64,000 nt of DNA from Pigmentiphaga litoralis (GCF_014651835.1 NZ_BMXQ01000001.1:3695049-3759048), one strand, 5' to 3'; numbered from the stretch's first letter, positions 7,523-16,467 are shown. Notes: generated by a model not told the origin, from the letters alone. Translations and numbers: made by a program.

Positions 7523-8791
7523 ATGCATACTCCCCAACAAGTGGCGCCGCCCCACCCTTCGCTTACGTGGCCGGAAGGCGGCGTCACCCGTGTTCCGTTC
7601 CAGGTCTTTTCCGATCCCGAGATCTACGCGATGGAGCAGCAGAAGATCTTTCGCGGGCCGATCTGGCACTACCTGTGTCTGGAAGCGGAGATCCCCAACA
7701 AGGGTGACGTCCGCACGACGTGGCTCGGCGACACACCCATCATCGTGACGCGCGATGAAGAAGATCGTGTGCACGCCATGATTAATCGCTGTGCGCACAA
7801 GGGCGCGCTGGTGTGCCTGAAAGACCATGACAACCAGCGCTCGCTGACCTGTGTCTACCATGCCTGGAACTACGCCCTGGACGGAAGGCTCAAGACGGTT
7901 GCATTCCGCAACGGCGTGCGCGGCAAGGGCGGCATGCCCGATGACTTCGACCCCAGCCGCCACAAGCTGGAGCCTCTGCGCATTGAGCGCTTTGGCGGCA
8001 TCGTGTTCGGGACCCTGTCGGACGAGACCGAACCGCTGCAGCAGTTCCTGGGAGAGAAGATCTCCGCCTTCCTGGCGCGCAACATGGACAAGCCCCTCAA
8101 GGTCCTGGGCAAGCACAGCCAGATCATCCACAACAACTGGAAGCTGTATGCCGAGAACGTGCGCGACTCCTACCACGCGACGCTGCTGCACACGTTCTAC
8201 ACGACCTTCCAGGTGAATCGGTTGGACATGGACGGCGGCATCATCCTGTCGGACAAGAAGTGGCACCACATCAGCTATTCCAAGCGCGCCACGCTGGAGG
8301 CGTCGGCCGAATATCAGGAATCCAACGTCCACTCGGCGCAATACGATTCGCAGCTGGACGGCCCGGCATTGCTCGAAGCCTGGAATGCGTACGAGGACAA
8401 CATCACCCACAGCATCCAGACGGTGTTTCCGACGCTGGTCATCCAGCTCACGTTGAACTCGCTTGCAGTCCGCTTCTTCGTGCCGCGCGGTGTCGACAAA
8501 ACCGAGCTGTTCTGGATATTCCTGGGCCACGAAGATGACACACCGGAACAGGAAAAGATGCGCGTAATGCAGGCCAACCTGACTGGCGCGGCGGGCCTGG
8601 TCGCGTTGGAAGATGGCTGCATCAATTCCTTCGTGCAGCGTGGCACGTACGGCAGTCCCGACCGCGCAGCGTTCATCGAAATGGGCGGGCGAGTTGCCGA
8701 GTCCAATGAATCGTCCCGGGCAACGGAAGCGGCCGTACGCGGCTTCTGGCACGGCTATCGCGACATCATGGGATTGGGAGGGGCCGCGTGA
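7523..8791 (+). CDS. Aromatic-ring-hydroxylating Rieske dioxygenase, large (alpha) subunit
   Basis: A 422-residue oxygenase alpha subunit. The Rieske [2Fe-2S] ligands are C90, H92, C110 and H113. The mononuclear iron site is in NVRDSYHATLLH, with D215 as inter-subunit bridge and H218 and H223 as ligands. It adds O2 to an aromatic acid, using electrons from a reductase. It is clearly paralogous to the TphA2 protein at 56604, but differs enough that salicylate-5-hydroxylase- or anthranilate-dioxygenase-like activity is equally possible. It is first gene of an operon under the divergent LysR and is followed by its beta subunit. No ferredoxin or reductase gene is in the operon. Confidence 0.92.
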   Translation: MHTPQQVAPPHPSLTWPEGGVTRVPFQVFSDPEIYAMEQQKIFRGPIWHYLCLEAEIPNKGDVRTTWLGDTPIIVTRDEEDRVHAMINRCAHKGALVCLKDHDNQRSLTCVYHAWNYALDGRLKTVAFRNGVRGKGGMPDDFDPSRHKLEPLRIERFGGIVFGTLSDETEPLQQFLGEKISAFLARNMDKPLKVLGKHSQIIHNNWKLYAENVRDSYHATLLHTFYTTFQVNRLDMDGGIILSDKKWHHISYSKRATLEASAEYQESNVHSAQYDSQLDGPALLEAWNAYEDNITHSIQTVFPTLVIQLTLNSLAVRFFVPRGVDKTELFWIFLGHEDDTPEQEKMRVMQANLTGAAGLVALEDGCINSFVQRGTYGSPDRAAFIEMGGRVAESNESSRATEAAVRGFWHGYRDIMGLGGAA

Positions 8792-9294
8792 TGACCTCTT
8801 CGACTGCAACAGAAGCCCGTGCGATCACCCATGCAGCGCATGCCGACGTGGCCGCCTTCCTGACCCGTTATACCGATGCGCTGGACGACGGACGGGTCGA
8901 CGAATGGGCCGACTTCTTCACTGACGACGGCAACTATCAGATCACCACGCGGGAAAACGAAGAGGCGGGGTATCCCGTCGGCATCATCTACTGCGAAGGC
9001 CGCGGCATGCTGCTGGATCGCATCAAGGCGCTCAAGGTCGCCAACATCTACGAAAGCCACGTGTACTGCCATATCAATGGGCAGCCCACCGTGCTGGGGG
9101 AGACCGGTGGGCTCTTTACCGTTCGCTCCAACTTCGTCGTCTACCGAACCATGTACGACGGCCGGGTGGAATTGTTTGCAACCGGCAAATACCTCGATGT
9201 CATCCGGCACGACGAAGCCGGGCTGCGGTTCAAGGAACGACGTGCGATCGTCGACTCGCGGCGCATTGACACCCTGCTGGTGTTCCCGATCTGA
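8791..9294 (+). CDS. Aromatic-ring-hydroxylating dioxygenase, small (beta) subunit
   Basis: A roughly 167-residue protein of the SnoaL-like ring-hydroxylating beta-subunit family (NTF2 fold). It contains the family phrases YTDALDDGRVDEWADFFTDD, LDRIKALKVANIYE and ATGKYLDVI. It has no catalytic residues of its own; it stabilises the alpha3-beta3 hexamer. The ATG at 8791 overlaps the alpha stop by one base (TGATG); an in-frame GTG at 8788 is the alternative start. The translationally coupled arrangement confirms pairing with the upstream alpha subunit. Confidence 0.9.
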   Translation: MTSSTATEARAITHAAHADVAAFLTRYTDALDDGRVDEWADFFTDDGNYQITTRENEEAGYPVGIIYCEGRGMLLDRIKALKVANIYESHVYCHINGQPTVLGETGGLFTVRSNFVVYRTMYDGRVELFATGKYLDVIRHDEAGLRFKERRAIVDSRRIDTLLVFPI

Positions 9295-9354
9295 CGATCG
9301 GCTTGCTTGACCGACAACACACACCCGATCGGAACAGGTCTGGGGGAGACAATC

Positions 9355-10326
9355 ATGAACAAGATCACCCGGCGGCTTGCCGCCATGGCGGCCTGTGCGC
9401 TGCCGCTGGCCTTGGGGCCTGCCGCACAGGCGGCGGATTGGCCGACCAAGCCGATACGCATCATCGTGCCGTTTGCCGCCGGCGGTATCGCCGACATCCT
9501 GGCACGCATGCTGAGCCCGGTGCTGCAGGAAGGCCTCGGGCAACCCATCATCGTCGAAAACAAGCCGGGCGCCAGCGGCGGATTGGCCACCGAGTTTGTC
9601 GCCCGGGCCGAGCCGGATGGCTACACGCTGCTGCTTGCACTGGCAGCGCCGCAGACATTGAATCAGCACATCTACAAGGTCACGTACGACGGCGTCAAAG
9701 ACTTCGCACCCATCACGCTGCTCAACACCAATCCCCTGGTGCTGATGGCGAACACCTCATTACCCGTGCATTCGGTGCAGGACCTGATCGCACTCGCAAA
9801 AAAGAAACCCGGAGAGATCTTCTTCTCCGACGCGGGCGGGCTCACGCAATTCAGCGGCGAGATCTTCAAGCACATGACGGGCGCGAAGATCACCCATGTC
9901 GGCTATCGCGGCGGAGCGCCGGCGGTCACGGCCGCCGCTGCCGGAGAAACGCAGATCACGTTCGCCAACTATTCGGACGCGCTGGCGTGGATGAAGTCCG
10001 GCAAGTTGCGTCCGATCGCGCTCACCAGCGCGCAGCGTTTCCCGCAGTCGCCTGACATCCCCACCATCGCGGAGTCGGGTGTGCCGGGTTTCGATGTGCA
10101 GGGCTGGAGTGCCCTGCTGGCCCCCCGGGGCACTCCGCCCACCATCATCGACAAGGTCTACAAGGTCGTGTCGGCCGGCCTCAAGGATCCCGCGCTCAAA
10201 GAAAAAATGATGAACATCGGCGCCGAACCGAGTGGCAGCACACCGGCGCAGTTCAAGGCATTCATGGAAGCGGAATCGGAAAAGTGGCGCGCCTTTGTCG
10301 AGCGCACAGGCATCAGGATCGAATGA
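9355..10326 (+). CDS. Bug-family tripartite tricarboxylate transporter receptor
   Basis: A 323-residue exported solute-binding protein with a Sec signal peptide ending near AAQA-ADW. Typical Bug landmarks follow: WPTKPIRIIVPFAAGG, then VENKPGASGG, then AEPDGYTLLL, then a C-terminal PTIAESGVPGFDVQGW. These periplasmic receptors bind carboxylates and hand them to TctAB membrane subunits, which are absent here. It sits 60 bp after the dioxygenase beta subunit, so it probably binds the dioxygenase substrate. The start ATG at 9355 is preferred over an upstream in-frame TTG at 9307 because it begins the signal peptide. Confidence 0.93.
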   Translation: MNKITRRLAAMAACALPLALGPAAQAADWPTKPIRIIVPFAAGGIADILARMLSPVLQEGLGQPIIVENKPGASGGLATEFVARAEPDGYTLLLALAAPQTLNQHIYKVTYDGVKDFAPITLLNTNPLVLMANTSLPVHSVQDLIALAKKKPGEIFFSDAGGLTQFSGEIFKHMTGAKITHVGYRGGAPAVTAAAAGETQITFANYSDALAWMKSGKLRPIALTSAQRFPQSPDIPTIAESGVPGFDVQGWSALLAPRGTPPTIIDKVYKVVSAGLKDPALKEKMMNIGAEPSGSTPAQFKAFMEAESEKWRAFVERTGIRIE

Positions 10327-11180
10327 TGACGCTGGAACATCTACCCGTCGTGGTCAATGCCGACTGGCTCGCACGCCACCTGACGACACCCGGATTGCGC
10401 ATCGTCGATGCGTCGTGGTCGATGGGCGGTCCGGCGTCGGCTGCCCGATACGCGTACCAGGCCGGCCACCTTCCAGGCGCCGTCTTCCTGGACCTGGACG
10501 CAACCGCGGATCCGGGCAGCAGCCTGCCGCATGCCCTTGCACCCGCGCAGCATTTCGGGCGCGTGGTCGGCGCATTGGGAATCGGCAATGACGATGCGGT
10601 GGTGATCTACGACCGCGCCGGCATGCACACGGGACCCCGCGCCTGGTGGTTGTTCAAGGCGTATGGGCACGATCGTGTTGCCGTGCTCGACGGCGGCCTG
10701 CCGCGGTGGCTTGCGGCAGGCCGCCCGATCGACAGTGCGCCCGTCGTGCTGCCGCCCCGTGACTACCTGGCCGCCGACCCCTGGGCGCACGCCTGCACGC
10801 AGGCCGAGGTGCTGCACGCGAGCCAGACAGGCGCACAAATCGTGGACGCACGCAGCCCGGGGCGCTATCGGGGCGACGACGCTGAACCGCGTCCGGGGCT
10901 GCGCAGCGGCCACATTCCGGGCAGCCGCAACCTTCCGTACACCGCCCTGCTCGACCCGATCGATGGGACGCTGCTGCCAGCCGAAGATCTCCAGCAGGCC
11001 TTTGAACGTGCAGGTGTCGACCCGACCATGCCCGTTATCTGCACCTGCGGTTCCGGCGTGACGGCCTGCGTCATCCGGCTGGCGCTGGCGCGCCTGGGCG
11101 CGCCATCGGCCATGGTCTACGACGGGTCATGGACCGAATGGGGATCGACCCCTGGCTTGCCGGTGGCCACCGGCCCCTGA
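10323..11180 (+). CDS. 3-mercaptopyruvate sulfurtransferase / rhodanese-like (two-domain)
   Basis: A 285-residue tandem-rhodanese protein that overlaps the Bug stop (ATGATGA). The first rhodanese domain (residues 10-135) is structural. The second (150-285) carries the active-site loop CGSGVTA with the persulfide-forming Cys242, the signature of 3-mercaptopyruvate sulfurtransferases rather than thiosulfate rhodaneses. It is cytoplasmic and transfers sulfur from 3-mercaptopyruvate or similar donors. Its role inside a dioxygenase operon is unclear; it could maintain Fe-S clusters or process a sulfur-containing substrate. Confidence 0.87.
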   Translation: MMTLEHLPVVVNADWLARHLTTPGLRIVDASWSMGGPASAARYAYQAGHLPGAVFLDLDATADPGSSLPHALAPAQHFGRVVGALGIGNDDAVVIYDRAGMHTGPRAWWLFKAYGHDRVAVLDGGLPRWLAAGRPIDSAPVVLPPRDYLAADPWAHACTQAEVLHASQTGAQIVDARSPGRYRGDDAEPRPGLRSGHIPGSRNLPYTALLDPIDGTLLPAEDLQQAFERAGVDPTMPVICTCGSGVTACVIRLALARLGAPSAMVYDGSWTEWGSTPGLPVATGP

Positions 11181-11219
11181 CGTTCACTTGCTTTTCACAT
11201 CTGAAGAAAGGACTCCCCG

Positions 11220-11540
11220 ATGATCTACGAACTGAAAAAGTACACAGCCCACCCTGGCAAGGCAGACGCCCTGAAACAGCGCTTTGAAGCGCACACCCTG
11301 CCGATCTTTGCCCGGCTGGGCATCGACGTGCTCCATTGCTGGACCGAACCCGCCGCACCTGACGCGTTCTGGTATCTGACCCGCTTTTCGTCGGCCGAAG
11401 CACGCGATGCCGCGTTGCAGGCGTTCAGCACGGATGCAGAATGGAAGCGCGTCAAGGCGAGCAGCGAGGTCGATGGCCCGTTGTTGAGTGCGCAGACCAC
11501 CGTCGCGCTGGTTCCAGCGGAGTTCTCCCCCCATGGCTGA
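11220..11540 (+). CDS. NIPSNAP-family protein
   Basis: A 106-residue protein beginning MIYELKKYTAHPGKADAL, with the ferredoxin-like alpha+beta NIPSNAP fold and the tryptophan-containing segment DAFWYLTRF. The family (dimeric alpha-beta barrel superfamily) is common in aromatic and xenobiotic operons, where it is suspected of acting on or carrying pathway intermediates; no activity is established. It overlaps the downstream hydrolase by 8 bp, so the two are translationally coupled. A second NIPSNAP gene lies at 35428. Confidence 0.83.
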   Translation: MIYELKKYTAHPGKADALKQRFEAHTLPIFARLGIDVLHCWTEPAAPDAFWYLTRFSSAEARDAALQAFSTDAEWKRVKASSEVDGPLLSAQTTVALVPAEFSPHG

Positions 11541-12372
11541 CGCTGCGTTGGTGCCCCTGGAAACCCGTCCGGTCAGAGTGGGGGACGCGGTGTTCGCTGT
11601 CGCGGATACCGGACCTGCTTCCGCGTCGTGCGTGCTGTTCAGCCACTCCATCATGACGACACATGCCATGTGGCGAGAGCAGATCGAGCTGCTGTCGCAC
11701 GCCGGCTACCGCACAGTGGCCTACGACGCTCGTGGCCATGGACGCAGCACGGTGTTGCCTTCGCCCTACCGCATGCAGCAACTGGCCGATGATGCGATCG
11801 CGCTGCTCGATGCCCTGGACATTGCGCGCGCACATGTTGTCGGGCTATCGCTGGGCGGCATGATCGCGTTCGATTTGCTGACGCGCTATCCGCAGCGCCT
11901 GTCCAGCGCCGTCATTTGCGACGCCCGTGCCGACAGCCCCGACTTCTTTGCCCGACCCTGGGACGAACGCATCGCGTTGGCAAAAGACCAAGGCATGCAG
12001 CCGCTCGCGTCCCCCACGATCGCCCGCTGGGCAGGCGCCCAGTTTCGCGTATCGGATTCGGCGCGCGCTCTGTACCAGATGATTTGCGATACGCCCGTCG
12101 AAGGGTTCATCGGTACGGCTCGCGCCCTGCAGGACTTTGATTTCAGGCAAGGGCTCGGCGAGGTAGACGTGCCGGTCACGTTGATCTGCGGCGAGAACGA
12201 CGGCGTCCTGCCTGCCGAAATGGCCGCGCTCGCGGCGCAGATTCCGCAGTCGGTGATGACCGTGATTGCCAACGCGGGGCATCTTCCGAACCTGGAGAAT
12301 CCCGCCGAGTTCAACACGGCGCTGCTGCGGCACATGGAAATCCATGCAGGCTCGCCAGCGACGCCGCCTTGA
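11533..12372 (+). CDS. Alpha/beta-fold hydrolase (enol-lactonase-like)
   Basis: A 279-residue alpha/beta hydrolase. It has the oxyanion-region FSHSIMTTHAMW, the nucleophile elbow GLSLGG, the acid in CGEND and the base in NAGHLPNLENP, so the Ser-Asp-His triad is complete. The general layout resembles 3-oxoadipate enol-lactonase (PcaD) but the substrate is open. The start at 11533 (MADAALV) overlaps the NIPSNAP gene. It is the last gene of the LysR-flanked dioxygenase operon and may hydrolyse a ring-derived ester or lactone. Confidence 0.87.
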   Translation: MADAALVPLETRPVRVGDAVFAVADTGPASASCVLFSHSIMTTHAMWREQIELLSHAGYRTVAYDARGHGRSTVLPSPYRMQQLADDAIALLDALDIARAHVVGLSLGGMIAFDLLTRYPQRLSSAVICDARADSPDFFARPWDERIALAKDQGMQPLASPTIARWAGAQFRVSDSARALYQMICDTPVEGFIGTARALQDFDFRQGLGEVDVPVTLICGENDGVLPAEMAALAAQIPQSVMTVIANAGHLPNLENPAEFNTALLRHMEIHAGSPATPP

Positions 12373-12392
12373 TCGCACAGATATGCTCCGCC

Positions 12393-14126
12393 TCACTCCT
12401 GCCGTTGCAACGCTCCATTCGGCGCGCGGGAATACTTCGACAGCATCTGCTCCCACATCAGCTTTGCCTGCCCTGGGTGCCAGAAATGCCCGATCTTGTC
12501 GGTCACCTGCCAGCGGTATTCCGCCAGGCCATCGGACCACACTTCGATCTTTCGACGGCCATCGACAATGTTGGTGGGCGGCCACTTGTGCTTGTTGACG
12601 GTCGAGCGCCAGAACTCGCGTGCCGCGGGCTCACTGCCGGGAAATTCCGAATCCAGTTCATCCCCTCCGCGGCATTGCCAGACTGGCATGGCAATGTCCG
12701 TCCGTGCGATCGGGTTGGCGTAGCTGGCGGCGCCAAGGTGGCCGGAATAGCACAGTGCCAACGCCGCGAACAGGTTGGGCTGTTGGACCGCAATGCGATT
12801 GCTCATTGCCGTGCCCATCGACGATCCGTTCAGATACACCCGCGTCGTATCGATGTTGTAGGTCTTGGTGACCTCGGCATACAGGTCCTGGAAGAAGACC
12901 ATGTCGCGCGCGTCGGCTTCCATCGGCACGGCCCATGTCGCGCCAATGCCCTGCGGAAAGACAACGATGAAACCTTTTTCTTCCGCGACCTTGGGCCACT
13001 CGGTGATCAACGCCTGGAACCGGGCGGAGCCGTTGCGGCCATGATAGGAAAAGAGCAAGGGCACTTTCTTGCCTGACGCCTTGAGCGCCTCATAGTTCGA
13101 CGGCACGTAGGTCAGCCATCGACGGGTGCTGCCCGGCCGCAATTCCTTGACGGTCTCGATCAGCTTCATCGATGCGATCGTCTGGTTGGCATGCAAGGTG
13201 CCATTGACCCGGGTGTCATCGGCAAAACGCACCACGCCGTCGAACATCGAATTCCAGATCATCCGGGTCACGGCGCTTCCATCCGGGGCCACCCCGGGCT
13301 TCAACGAAGAAATCCTGACTTGCTGGAGGGCGTTGTCCTTGTTGGCATAGGTGGTCTCTGTCGCCAAGTCCGTCGTCTCGACCTTGGGTGCCTGATCCGT
13401 CTGGTTTGCCTTCTGCCAATAGGCGGCCTGCAGGGTTTCCGTCGTGGTGAGTGGCGTGTCAGCGGACCGGATGATCCACGCGCCCATGGCTGACGGAGGA
13501 AAGTCCGTTCTGTTGAACGTCGACGCCTGGGCGACGCCATTGATCGATGCGACTGCGGCCGCCAGATTCGGCGCCCTCATGGCCAGCTGCTGCGCCAGCG
13601 ATCCGCCTGTACCCGTACCGGTCAGGTAGGTCGGGATGGTTGCGACCAGCGCGTACTTGGTCCGCATGGCTGCGGCAACTGCATTGATGTAGGCCAGTTC
13701 GTCGCCGGCATTGGCGTCGCCCGACAGGTTCCACTTCTTTTGCACGGCATTCGGAAACGCGACAACGAAGCCGTGTTCGTCGGCCAGTTCGGTCCAGCGG
13801 GTCCGCTGTGCGTACTCGTTCCCGTCGCTGCCATCGTCATGCAGGGCAATCACGACACGCACACCACGCGCATCGTATTCACGCAGGTCGGCCACCTTGG
13901 CAGGCGCATATTCAACGTAGCTGCGCTCGGCGCCATTCACCGTCACAGTCGCCGGGTTCACAGCAATCGGCGTGGACGGCTCCTGCGTCGCCGGAGGACT
14001 GGTGCCGACGGGGTCGTCGCCCCCACCGCCACAGGCGCTCAGGAACAAGGTACTCGTGGCAAACACTGCGGCAACCATTGCGCGCGTCGAAGTCGTGGTC
14101 AAGATTTGTCTCCTCTCATGGCACAT
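12393..14126 (-). CDS. Lipoprotein with two tandem PHB-depolymerase-like esterase domains
   Basis: A 577-residue exported protein with a lipobox (LSAC, Cys32) followed by a Gly/Asp/Pro-rich linker. Two alpha/beta-hydrolase domains of the poly(3-hydroxybutyrate) depolymerase / feruloyl esterase (LpqC) type follow. The second (about 335-577) is intact: YHGRNG supplies the oxyanion hole and YLNGSSMG the nucleophile Ser436. The first (about 60-300) aligns at ALHDDG and YLTGTGTGG, but glycine (172) replaces the serine, so it is probably inactive and may bind polymer. It would act on extracellular polyesters or esters. It is convergent with the hydrolase at 12372 and has no operon partners. Confidence 0.85.
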   Translation of the reverse strand: MCHERRQILTTTSTRAMVAAVFATSTLFLSACGGGGDDPVGTSPPATQEPSTPIAVNPATVTVNGAERSYVEYAPAKVADLREYDARGVRVVIALHDDGSDGNEYAQRTRWTELADEHGFVVAFPNAVQKKWNLSGDANAGDELAYINAVAAAMRTKYALVATIPTYLTGTGTGGSLAQQLAMRAPNLAAAVASINGVAQASTFNRTDFPPSAMGAWIIRSADTPLTTTETLQAAYWQKANQTDQAPKVETTDLATETTYANKDNALQQVRISSLKPGVAPDGSAVTRMIWNSMFDGVVRFADDTRVNGTLHANQTIASMKLIETVKELRPGSTRRWLTYVPSNYEALKASGKKVPLLFSYHGRNGSARFQALITEWPKVAEEKGFIVVFPQGIGATWAVPMEADARDMVFFQDLYAEVTKTYNIDTTRVYLNGSSMGTAMSNRIAVQQPNLFAALALCYSGHLGAASYANPIARTDIAMPVWQCRGGDELDSEFPGSEPAAREFWRSTVNKHKWPPTNIVDGRRKIEVWSDGLAEYRWQVTDKIGHFWHPGQAKLMWEQMLSKYSRAPNGALQRQE

Positions 14127-14147
14127 CAGGCTTTTCGCCTTTTCTGA

Positions 14148-14930
14148 TCATTCGTCTCGGTATCGCGCCCAGGCGCCACCGTTGTCGGTCAGGTCAAACA
14201 GCGTGGTCGTTTCCATGGTTTCGGAAAACCAGGCTTCGATGCCTGCCCGCCGTTCGCCCTGATACTGCGGCCTGCCCTGCGCATCCAGCGTCATGCTGAG
14301 GTCATGCCCCGGGATCAGGATGGTTCCCGGCTGCGCCCGCCAGTACTGCCAGATCTTGTCGATGCTGCTGGCGCTGACCGCTGCGTCCAGGGTCATCGCC
14401 ACGTCTTTGGAAAGCAATTCGGCGCGGTTCTTTGCCGCATCGCCCGTGAACAGAATCGGCTGCGGGTTCCCGGTGAAGTAGTAGGCAAGATGGCCGGGTG
14501 TATGACCCGGTACGTCCACCGCTTCAAAATGATCGATGAAATGCTGCCCGCCTTCCAGGCGATTCACGCGCGGCAGGATCGACAGCTCGCGCGCATGCAG
14601 TTCCGCAAGCGGATTGAAGCCGGGCTTTTCTGCAATGGCCCACTCCAGTTCCTTGCGGCCGATCCACACGGTGGCACCGGGAAAGAGCGTGAAGTTGCAT
14701 GCGTGATCGTGATGCGCGTGCGTCAGCACCACGTCGGTCACATCCGTTGGCGACACCTTCAGCCGCGTCAATTGCTTGCCGATCTCGGGGCGCGTGGCAT
14801 ACCCGCCTGCGTCGACCAGGATCGTGCGCCCTTCGCCGCGAAGCAGGGTCACGGTGCTCCACCCCAGCCCGCCATGGCACACGGCGCGCCCGGGAAAGCC
14901 TTGTACCAATACGTTCACCTCGTACATCAT
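14148..14930 (-). CDS. MBL-fold metallo-hydrolase (lactonase-like)
   Basis: A 260-residue metallo-beta-lactamase-fold protein. The zinc motif HAHHDH is at residues 71-76, with further ligands in VPGHTPGHLAYY and FTGDAAKN and the last histidine in LIPGHD. The layout resembles N-acyl-homoserine-lactonase or quorum-quenching-type MBL enzymes, but lactone, ester or thioester substrates are all possible. Its start overlaps the stop of the Bug gene (ATGA), so the two form an operon with the ankyrin gene upstream. The Bug protein may import the compound it hydrolyses. Confidence 0.85.
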   Translation of the reverse strand: MMYEVNVLVQGFPGRAVCHGGLGWSTVTLLRGEGRTILVDAGGYATRPEIGKQLTRLKVSPTDVTDVVLTHAHHDHACNFTLFPGATVWIGRKELEWAIAEKPGFNPLAELHARELSILPRVNRLEGGQHFIDHFEAVDVPGHTPGHLAYYFTGNPQPILFTGDAAKNRAELLSKDVAMTLDAAVSASSIDKIWQYWRAQPGTILIPGHDLSMTLDAQGRPQYQGERRAGIEAWFSETMETTTLFDLTDNGGAWARYRDE

Positions 14931-15895
14931 TCTTCCTTGATGTTGGCGTCGTTGACGAGCTTGCGATAGAAGGCCAGCTCACTTGCGATCAGGCTCTTGA
15001 ACTCTGCAGGTGAACTTCCGACCAGGTCGTTGCCGCCATCGGTCTTCAGCGCCTTGATGACCTCGGGCGCCTTGATCGCTTTCTGCACTCCGGCGTGCAG
15101 TCGTTCAATGATGTGCGGCGGCGTCCTGGCGGGCGCCAGCAAGCCGACGAACTGCGTGATCTCGTAGTTGTTGTACCCAAGCTCCCGCATGGTCGGCACA
15201 TCGGGCAGCGACGCGGTGCGCTGCGGCCCCGACACCGCAATCGGCCGCAGCTTTCCTCCTTGAACCTGCGGCACGGTCGTCATGACCGTGTCCCAGGTGA
15301 AGGACAGCTGGCCGCCCAGCAGATCGGCAAGGGCGGGCGCCGTCCCCTTGTACGGAATGTGGTTGAGCTTGGCATTCAGTTGCAACGCCAGCAGTTCACC
15401 CGCCAAGTGGCCGCCACCCCCCACGCCGGACGACCCGTAGGTCAGCGCACCCGGCTTTTCCTTGGCTTGCCTGGCGAGTTCGGGCAGCGTCGTGATCTTC
15501 GATGCCGTCGGGACTACCAAGACATACTGGTACGTGATGATCTGGCTGATCGGCTCGAAGTCCTTGACGCTGTCGTACGGCACCTTCTTGTACAAGACAG
15601 GATTGACCACCAGCGGACTGCTGGGTGCGACGAGCAGGGTGTAGCCATCGGGCGCAGCCATACGCGCGGCTTCAAGACCAATGATCCCGTTCGCGCCCGG
15701 CTTGTTTTCAACAACGACCGGTGTCTTCAGATCGTCCGACAGCTGCCTGGCGATCAGGCGCGCCGTGATGTCGGCGTTACCCCCTGCCGCGAACGGCACA
15801 ACGACCTTGATGGGGCGGCTTGGCCAGCTTTGCGCCGACACGGCTGACGTCAAGGTCAACGCCAGGCTACCCAACGCGAGTGCAATGGTTTTCAT
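14927..15895 (-). CDS. Bug-family tripartite tricarboxylate transporter receptor
   Basis: A 322-residue periplasmic binding protein with a Sec signal peptide (cleavage near AVSA-QSW). It carries the family motifs WPSRPIKVVVPFAAGG, VENKPGANG, APDGYTLL, KVPYDSVKDF and YGSSG. It lies between an ankyrin gene (31 bp upstream) and an MBL hydrolase (4-bp overlap). The likely role is uptake of an organic acid or lactone for that hydrolase. The divergent LysR gene at 16468 is the probable regulator. Confidence 0.92.
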   Translation of the reverse strand: MKTIALALGSLALTLTSAVSAQSWPSRPIKVVVPFAAGGNADITARLIARQLSDDLKTPVVVENKPGANGIIGLEAARMAAPDGYTLLVAPSSPLVVNPVLYKKVPYDSVKDFEPISQIITYQYVLVVPTASKITTLPELARQAKEKPGALTYGSSGVGGGGHLAGELLALQLNAKLNHIPYKGTAPALADLLGGQLSFTWDTVMTTVPQVQGGKLRPIAVSGPQRTASLPDVPTMRELGYNNYEITQFVGLLAPARTPPHIIERLHAGVQKAIKAPEVIKALKTDGGNDLVGSSPAEFKSLIASELAFYRKLVNDANIKEE

Positions 15896-15926
15896 GCTGT
15901 CTCCTGAATCTTGTTGTTCGTGCGGG

Positions 15927-16367
15927 TCATTCGGGCAGTCGTCGCACCACCTCGGTCATGCCGCACTCCTGCGCCCTGTCCCGGGCGGTCTGCCCTTTGC
16001 CGTTCCTTAGCGCCGGATCTGCGCCCGACGCCAGCAGGATCAATACCGCATCGACATGCCCGGTGTACGCCGCGCCGTGCAGGGGCGTGTTGCCAAGGGG
16101 TGTCTGCAGGGTCGGGTCGGCACCGTGATCGATCAGCATGCTGATGATTTCAGTGTGCCCTGCCTTGGCGGCCAGGTGCAGCGGCGTATGTCCATCTGCT
16201 GCCTTCCAATTGGCGTCCGCGCCGTCTTTCAGCAGCTGCCGACACACGTCCACCTGCCCGGTCTCGGCCGCGTGCAGCAATGCATGGGCTGGCTTCAGAC
16301 TGGCGCCGGGCTTATGATTCGAGGCACTGCTTGGGTTGTTGCTGGAGCGCATTCCCATGGTGTGCAT
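15927..16367 (-). CDS. Ankyrin-repeat protein
   Basis: A 146-residue protein with about four ankyrin repeats, visible as repeated DGHTPLHLAAKAGH, GNTPLHGAAYTGH and GKGQTARDRA units, ending in VVRRLPE. No signal peptide is evident, so it is probably cytoplasmic. Ankyrin repeats mediate protein binding; no enzymatic domain is present. It is the first gene of an operon with a Bug receptor and an MBL hydrolase, an uncommon setting for an ankyrin protein. Its partner cannot be predicted. Confidence 0.85.
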   Translation of the reverse strand: MHTMGMRSSNNPSSASNHKPGASLKPAHALLHAAETGQVDVCRQLLKDGADANWKAADGHTPLHLAAKAGHTEIISMLIDHGADPTLQTPLGNTPLHGAAYTGHVDAVLILLASGADPALRNGKGQTARDRAQECGMTEVVRRLPE

Positions 16368-16467
16368 GACGGGTCTCCTACTCTGAATCGCTTTTCAATA
16401 GTGAGGTCTTTCGTCATTTACAACCAATGCTAATTTCTTCTCAAACCATGCACCGGACGAACCGATC

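Noticed and set aside
7523-8791. Naming the first Rieske alpha subunit tphA2
   Set aside because: No tphB or reductase is linked, the regulator is LysR and sequence motifs differ; only the copy at 56604 has full tph context.
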